Assembly: GCA_000149265.1 (NCBI GenBank)
Contig: CH003204.1
Location: 536,966 to 600,965, forward strand
Reading direction: 5' to 3'
Source of the DNA: Ciona savignyi
Taxonomy: Eukaryota; Chordata; Ascidiacea; Phlebobranchia; Cionidae
Length of the DNA stretch: 64,000 bases
The translations under genes and the position numbers were made by a program. This document shows positions 60,332-64,000 of this stretch, piece after piece. The first letter of the stretch is position 1. Each line of letters starts with the position of its first letter. Under the pieces are notes generated by a model that did not search any database, was not told the origin of the DNA, and saw only the letters and a program-made list of their open reading frames with translations.

Positions 60332-63300
60332 ATGGTATGTTTTTAAACTTTTGGTAATATTTTTACGTTAAATTAGGACCCAGGGCTTTTGCGTATACTT
60401 AACAACGCACTTTTTAATTCAATTCCTACCCTTGAAACATAGTTTGTTATCATGACGTTTTTACCTACATTTGTTATGCCTTTCCCTGATTTGGTGTTTC
60501 ATCTGTCTGACTGGTTAGCTTGATCAGTAAGTGTATCCCTGGTCTACAGACAGCCAACGGTTGTGGGTTCTAAACAGCCGCTGGCAACATGGTTAAGTCC
60601 TACAGCAGGACACCAAATACAGGATTTATGGGTTCTTCTAAATTTTATGGAACGTCATAATCATATATCATACTGCAATAGTTTCAGAAACCCAGATTGT
60701 AGCCAGAGGCTAATCTGATAATTACCTGTTTTAACTCAACCACGTTTTTCCATTCATGGGGTTAAAACATATCCCAAATTCTTTTTTTAAACAATGCCTA
60801 CCCAAAAACTTAATGCACCGTGCATAATCTGGTTCTAACACATTGTTTTAATTTTTAGGCCGATGCCAATGGTATTGCAAAGCAATTTCAGCCCCCATTT
60901 ACTGTGAAGGTGCTTAGTGCTGCTAAAAATGGTGAAGTTGTTGAGTTTTTTGTCGAGTCTACAAAGGTATGATTGAGATTCATTCTGCAGACTCGTTTTT
61001 TCTGGTTTCAGAAATGTTGATGTTTATAGTACCGGTACATGGTAACACTGCATCTTAAAAACATGGCAGTGTTTAAAAAGATCTTGTGTCAACAACAGTG
61101 AAAAATTTGACATGGAATTGTTTTAAATTATTTGCTAATTTATATTTTTTTAAAGTTTTTGTTAATTTTTATTAATTATTTTGAGTTTGGGCGTGTATTT
61201 TTTATATTGTGCCAAGATGTCGTTAAACCATGTTTTTCATACTAACTTATATCCATTGTTTTTATATTTTATTTTCATGGAAAACTCCAAAAGGCTGAGC
61301 TGAGGGAAGGACGGAAACTTTTCACTAAAACTATGAAAACTAATTTTAACCCGCCTTAAAAACTAATATCAACCCCAGAACTTTTAGTTTCTTCCCATTT
61401 TTATAATTTGTGACCCAGATTGGAGAAGAGAGAGCTAATGTAGTGATCCGCCAACATGAAGACTTTGTTTGGCTCCTACATTGCTTGCAAACCATGGAAA
61501 ACGTCACAAGTGTGATCGTAAGAGACGTAAAATTTTTATTATCATGTCTTTAATATACGGTATATTTTTAAAATAAAATCCAATATTGAACCACACAGGT
61601 TAAAACAATATCAGGCGACAATTTGTATTTCAGTAAAATACATTATTATCTAAAGACTGGAAATAAAATTAATTTTAGTACTGCCCAACATATTATCTAA
61701 CTATTGTTGGCTATACGTATTCGAAGACCACTTCTGTACAAATTTAAAATAGAATAGGATATTCATGTTTATCCTCGTGAATGGGAAAACCAAGGGGGCA
61801 ATCGTCAGAAATCAATTCAAGGGCAATCGTCAGATTACATCGCGCACACTGTCTGGCTACCAGAGCTATTGCAGTGTGTTATGTATGATTCACACGGTTC
61901 TTTAGTTTAGTAGAACCCATTAAGCCCCTAGGTTCAGGCAATGTCTGTAAAGTGCCTTGCTCAAGGGCACAACTGACTAGCTAGCGACCAGTTTCGAACG
62001 TGCAAGCCTTCGGCTGAAAGGTGACGCACTTAACCACTAGACTAATCTGTCGGACGAATTAATCTGTTTTCACCAGTTCCCACCTTTACCTGACCGACCA
62101 CTGACCAGTCTTCAAGCAGCCGAAAAAAAGACGAAAAAGCAAGTTGGTGGCAAACCCAGCATATTGGTGGGCGATGATTATGGGGTTAACTGCAAAGCAA
62201 ATGAAAAATTCCTAAATCTGTTGCTCAACCATCCACGACTTGGAAATTCATCAGTTCTGCAGAAGTTTATTCGTGAAAAAGAGGTACGTTTGTGAAAATT
62301 GTTAAAAAATTGTATATATCTACAAATGATTTTAATTTTTGATGCATTATTTCTATTTTTGATACACTTGTACATTTAATACAATATTTGTATTTTAATA
62401 CATTAATTGTGTTTTTGATATAACAAATACCAAGTTTTAATTTTAATATTTGTACATAGCTGTGTTTGCCATTTCTAAAGTAGCTAATCCATTTGGCAAA
62501 GTAAAACAATTAAAAAAAATTCAGGATATGGATGAGAAAAAGGAAGGTATGGGTTTTATCCTCACCCTGATCACTTCTGTTCTACTGTGTTCTGTTGCCA
62601 CAATCGATGGAACACTGAAATTATATCAAACATACTGCGCATGACAATACCGCTAGCTTTTAAATTATCGGCAACAATTACCCTTACAATAATGAATATT
62701 GTTGTCTCACGTAGTCAACTAGAATACATTATCATCGAAATAGTACAGTTACCGGTACCATATTTATCTGTAGGCCCCACCAAGGGTAAAAGTCCGACGA
62801 GGCATATTTGGGGTACTTACGAAGGTAGTGGATGACATACGGGTTTCAAACTTCAAAGACAGCGATCAAGACTTCCAACAAACCAGAGTCAGTAACGAAG
62901 AGAATATTAAAGACATGAAACAAGCTGCAAGCTCTTTTCAGAAGATTGTCGACACTCAGCACAGTAAGCAACTGTTCATTCTATCTCAATCGTAATGGGT
63001 TTTGTATTTGCATTGACAGTTAACTACAGGCCAAAGAATGTCCATTCTTGAGTCAAGAATTAAATTCGGTATTCATTTTTGATCCCATCACATTTAAATT
63101 ACGTACACATAGTAGAACAAAATCCATTTTTTAAGTAATTTAGATTAAAAATAAGAAAAAGGGTTAAATTATTTATTTTATTATTAATATTTCCTTATTA
63201 TTGATTTTAGGATAATTCTACAAATTAAACTGATTCGAATAAGGCCCACACAGACTGAATGGTTGCCAACTCTGCCTTTTTAATTTTGATTTTTGTACTC

Positions 63301-64000
63301 CAATTTTGTACTAAAATTCTGTATAATCCAACCAAATTGCATATTGAAGGGATATGCCATCGTCGACAAAACAGCAACTTTACTTTTAGCGCATATGTAG
63401 TTTAATTTTTCTTTTCAGGAATATCTAATGCTTACACTGAGATCTACTCACTTCTTCAGCAAATGGCGGTAGATCATGCTACACCAGTATTTTCGAGCCA
63501 GTAAGTTCATTAAAAATAAGAGTGTATTTCAGTCACATACCAGTAGTGCATATTGCACCTGAAAAAAAACAAACATAAAATTCTAAAGCTACAGCCAGAA
63601 TACTATTGATAGTAGACTACTTGCATCACTGCCTTTGTTTTCTGATCTTTTTGTTAGGTTAATTTTCCAATGTGTTGTATTTTCTGCATGTGCACTGTCA
63701 GGTTACTAGAGTTATTACAGTTTGATAAGGTGAAGATATGTCTACCTAATTCATCCACCCATTTTAACTAAATTTAAATATTAAGTTGCTTATCCCTAAG
63801 TTTAAATATAGTCCCTAAGTTTAATTTTAAATATTGTCCCTAAGTTTAATTTTAAATATTGTCCCTAAGTTTAGGTATCAAGTCCATAAGTTTAAATATA
63901 AAGTCGCTTATATGTATACCTCCTTTAGTAGACAATCTGACACACTACCTTATCACTGTGATAATTTCAAGGCTGACCTCTCCTTTGAACGAAGCAATCC
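60332..64000 (+). CDS. PX-domain sorting nexin, SNX5/6/32-like (5' part, runs off the window)
   Basis: Exons: 60332-60334 (ATG only), 60859-60966, 61419-61517, 62077-62283 (or 62287), 62460-62546, 62829-62963, 63419-63500, and the start of another at 63972. The PX domain covers residues ~8-150: FTVKVLSAAKNGEVVEFFVE, then VIRQHEDFVWLLHCL (SNX5/6 have RQHE[DE]F.WLH) and FPPLPDRP in place of IIPPAP. A charged linker and the start of a BAR-type helix follow (VDDIRVSNFKDSDQDFQQ). SNX5/6/32 are the partners of SNX1/2 in endosome-to-Golgi recycling; they lack canonical PI3P binding. The join of exons 4 and 5 is unsure: the good donor GAG/GTACGT gives a frame with an early stop, while a weaker donor four bases on (C/GTTTGT) keeps the frame. 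Confidence 0.8.
60508..60778 (+). repeat. SINE family A copy
   Basis: Diverged forward copy in intron 1 of the sorting nexin: CTGACTGGTTAGCTTGATCA to CATTCATGGGGTTAAAACAT. Confidence 0.75.
61755..62057 (-). repeat. SINE family A copy
   Basis: Full-length reverse copy in intron 3 of the sorting nexin, ending about 20 bases before exon 4. An internal piece (CAAGGGGGCAATCGTCAGA) is partly duplicated. Confidence 0.88.
63770..63905. repeat. Minisatellite in a sorting nexin intron
   Basis: Five units of ~25-28 bases based on GTCCCTAAGTTTAATTTTAA, close to the next exon at 63972. Confidence 0.85.

Noticed and set aside
1..64000. CRISPR arrays, prokaryotic operons, phage or rRNA genes
   Set aside because: Nothing of the kind is seen; genes have spliceosomal introns and the tandem repeats lack spacer structure.

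Overview
Eukaryotic, AT-rich, intron-bearing nuclear DNA. The protein families are animal (Wnt, SLC17/sialin, UBXN1, UFD1, USE1, a RERG/RASL-type GTPase, a PX-domain sorting nexin). Introns are mostly GT-AG and often under 100 bases, and several genes start just downstream of an acceptor-like AG, as in species with spliced-leader trans-splicing. Taken together this suggests a compact chordate or invertebrate deuterostome genome. An ascidian such as Ciona is my best guess, but that is inference and no species marker was identified. All exons below were joined by hand: each junction keeps the reading frame and matches the family, unless stated.

Layout. 1-5.9 kb: a tandemly duplicated class I methyltransferase gene (one broken copy, one with an in-frame TAG), bracketed by two copies of a 1.3 kb non-coding segment. 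5.9-9.9 kb: an array of ~330-base repeats, most carrying the palindrome GGGGAATTCCCC. 11.1-18.9 kb, minus strand: an 11-exon sialin-like transporter with a TTAA-flanked MITE in intron 10. 20.5-26.5 kb, plus: a 5-exon Ras-like GTPase whose second intron holds a second copy of the palindrome array. 28.1-32.3 kb, minus: UBXN1 (7 exons), with an 8-base-TSD MITE in intron 1. 33.6-34.5 kb, plus: single-exon UFD1. 35.3-38.9 kb, plus: USE1 (8 exons, one GC-AG intron). 44.6-58.3 kb, plus: a 6-exon Wnt gene with long complex introns. 60.3 kb to the right edge, plus: a SNX5/6-like sorting nexin, incomplete.

Functional links. UBXN1 and UFD1 are both cofactors of the p97/VCP unfoldase and lie head to head. 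USE1 (ER SNARE), sialin (lysosomal carrier) and the sorting nexin (endosomal) are membrane-traffic genes. Nothing suggests bacterial-style operons.

Repeats. Two tRNA-headed SINE-like families dominate. Family A (~300 bases, pentanucleotide TCCTA tail) fills the introns and spacers of 1-40 kb and 58.6-62 kb. Family B (~100 bases) occurs mainly in 40-58 kb, around and inside the Wnt gene, and is nearly absent from 6-40 kb. The most unusual observations are the array of NF-kappaB-like palindromes, two well-delimited MITEs, threonine in place of the acylated serine in the Wnt protein, the degenerate G3 motif of the GTPase, and the interrupted methyltransferase.
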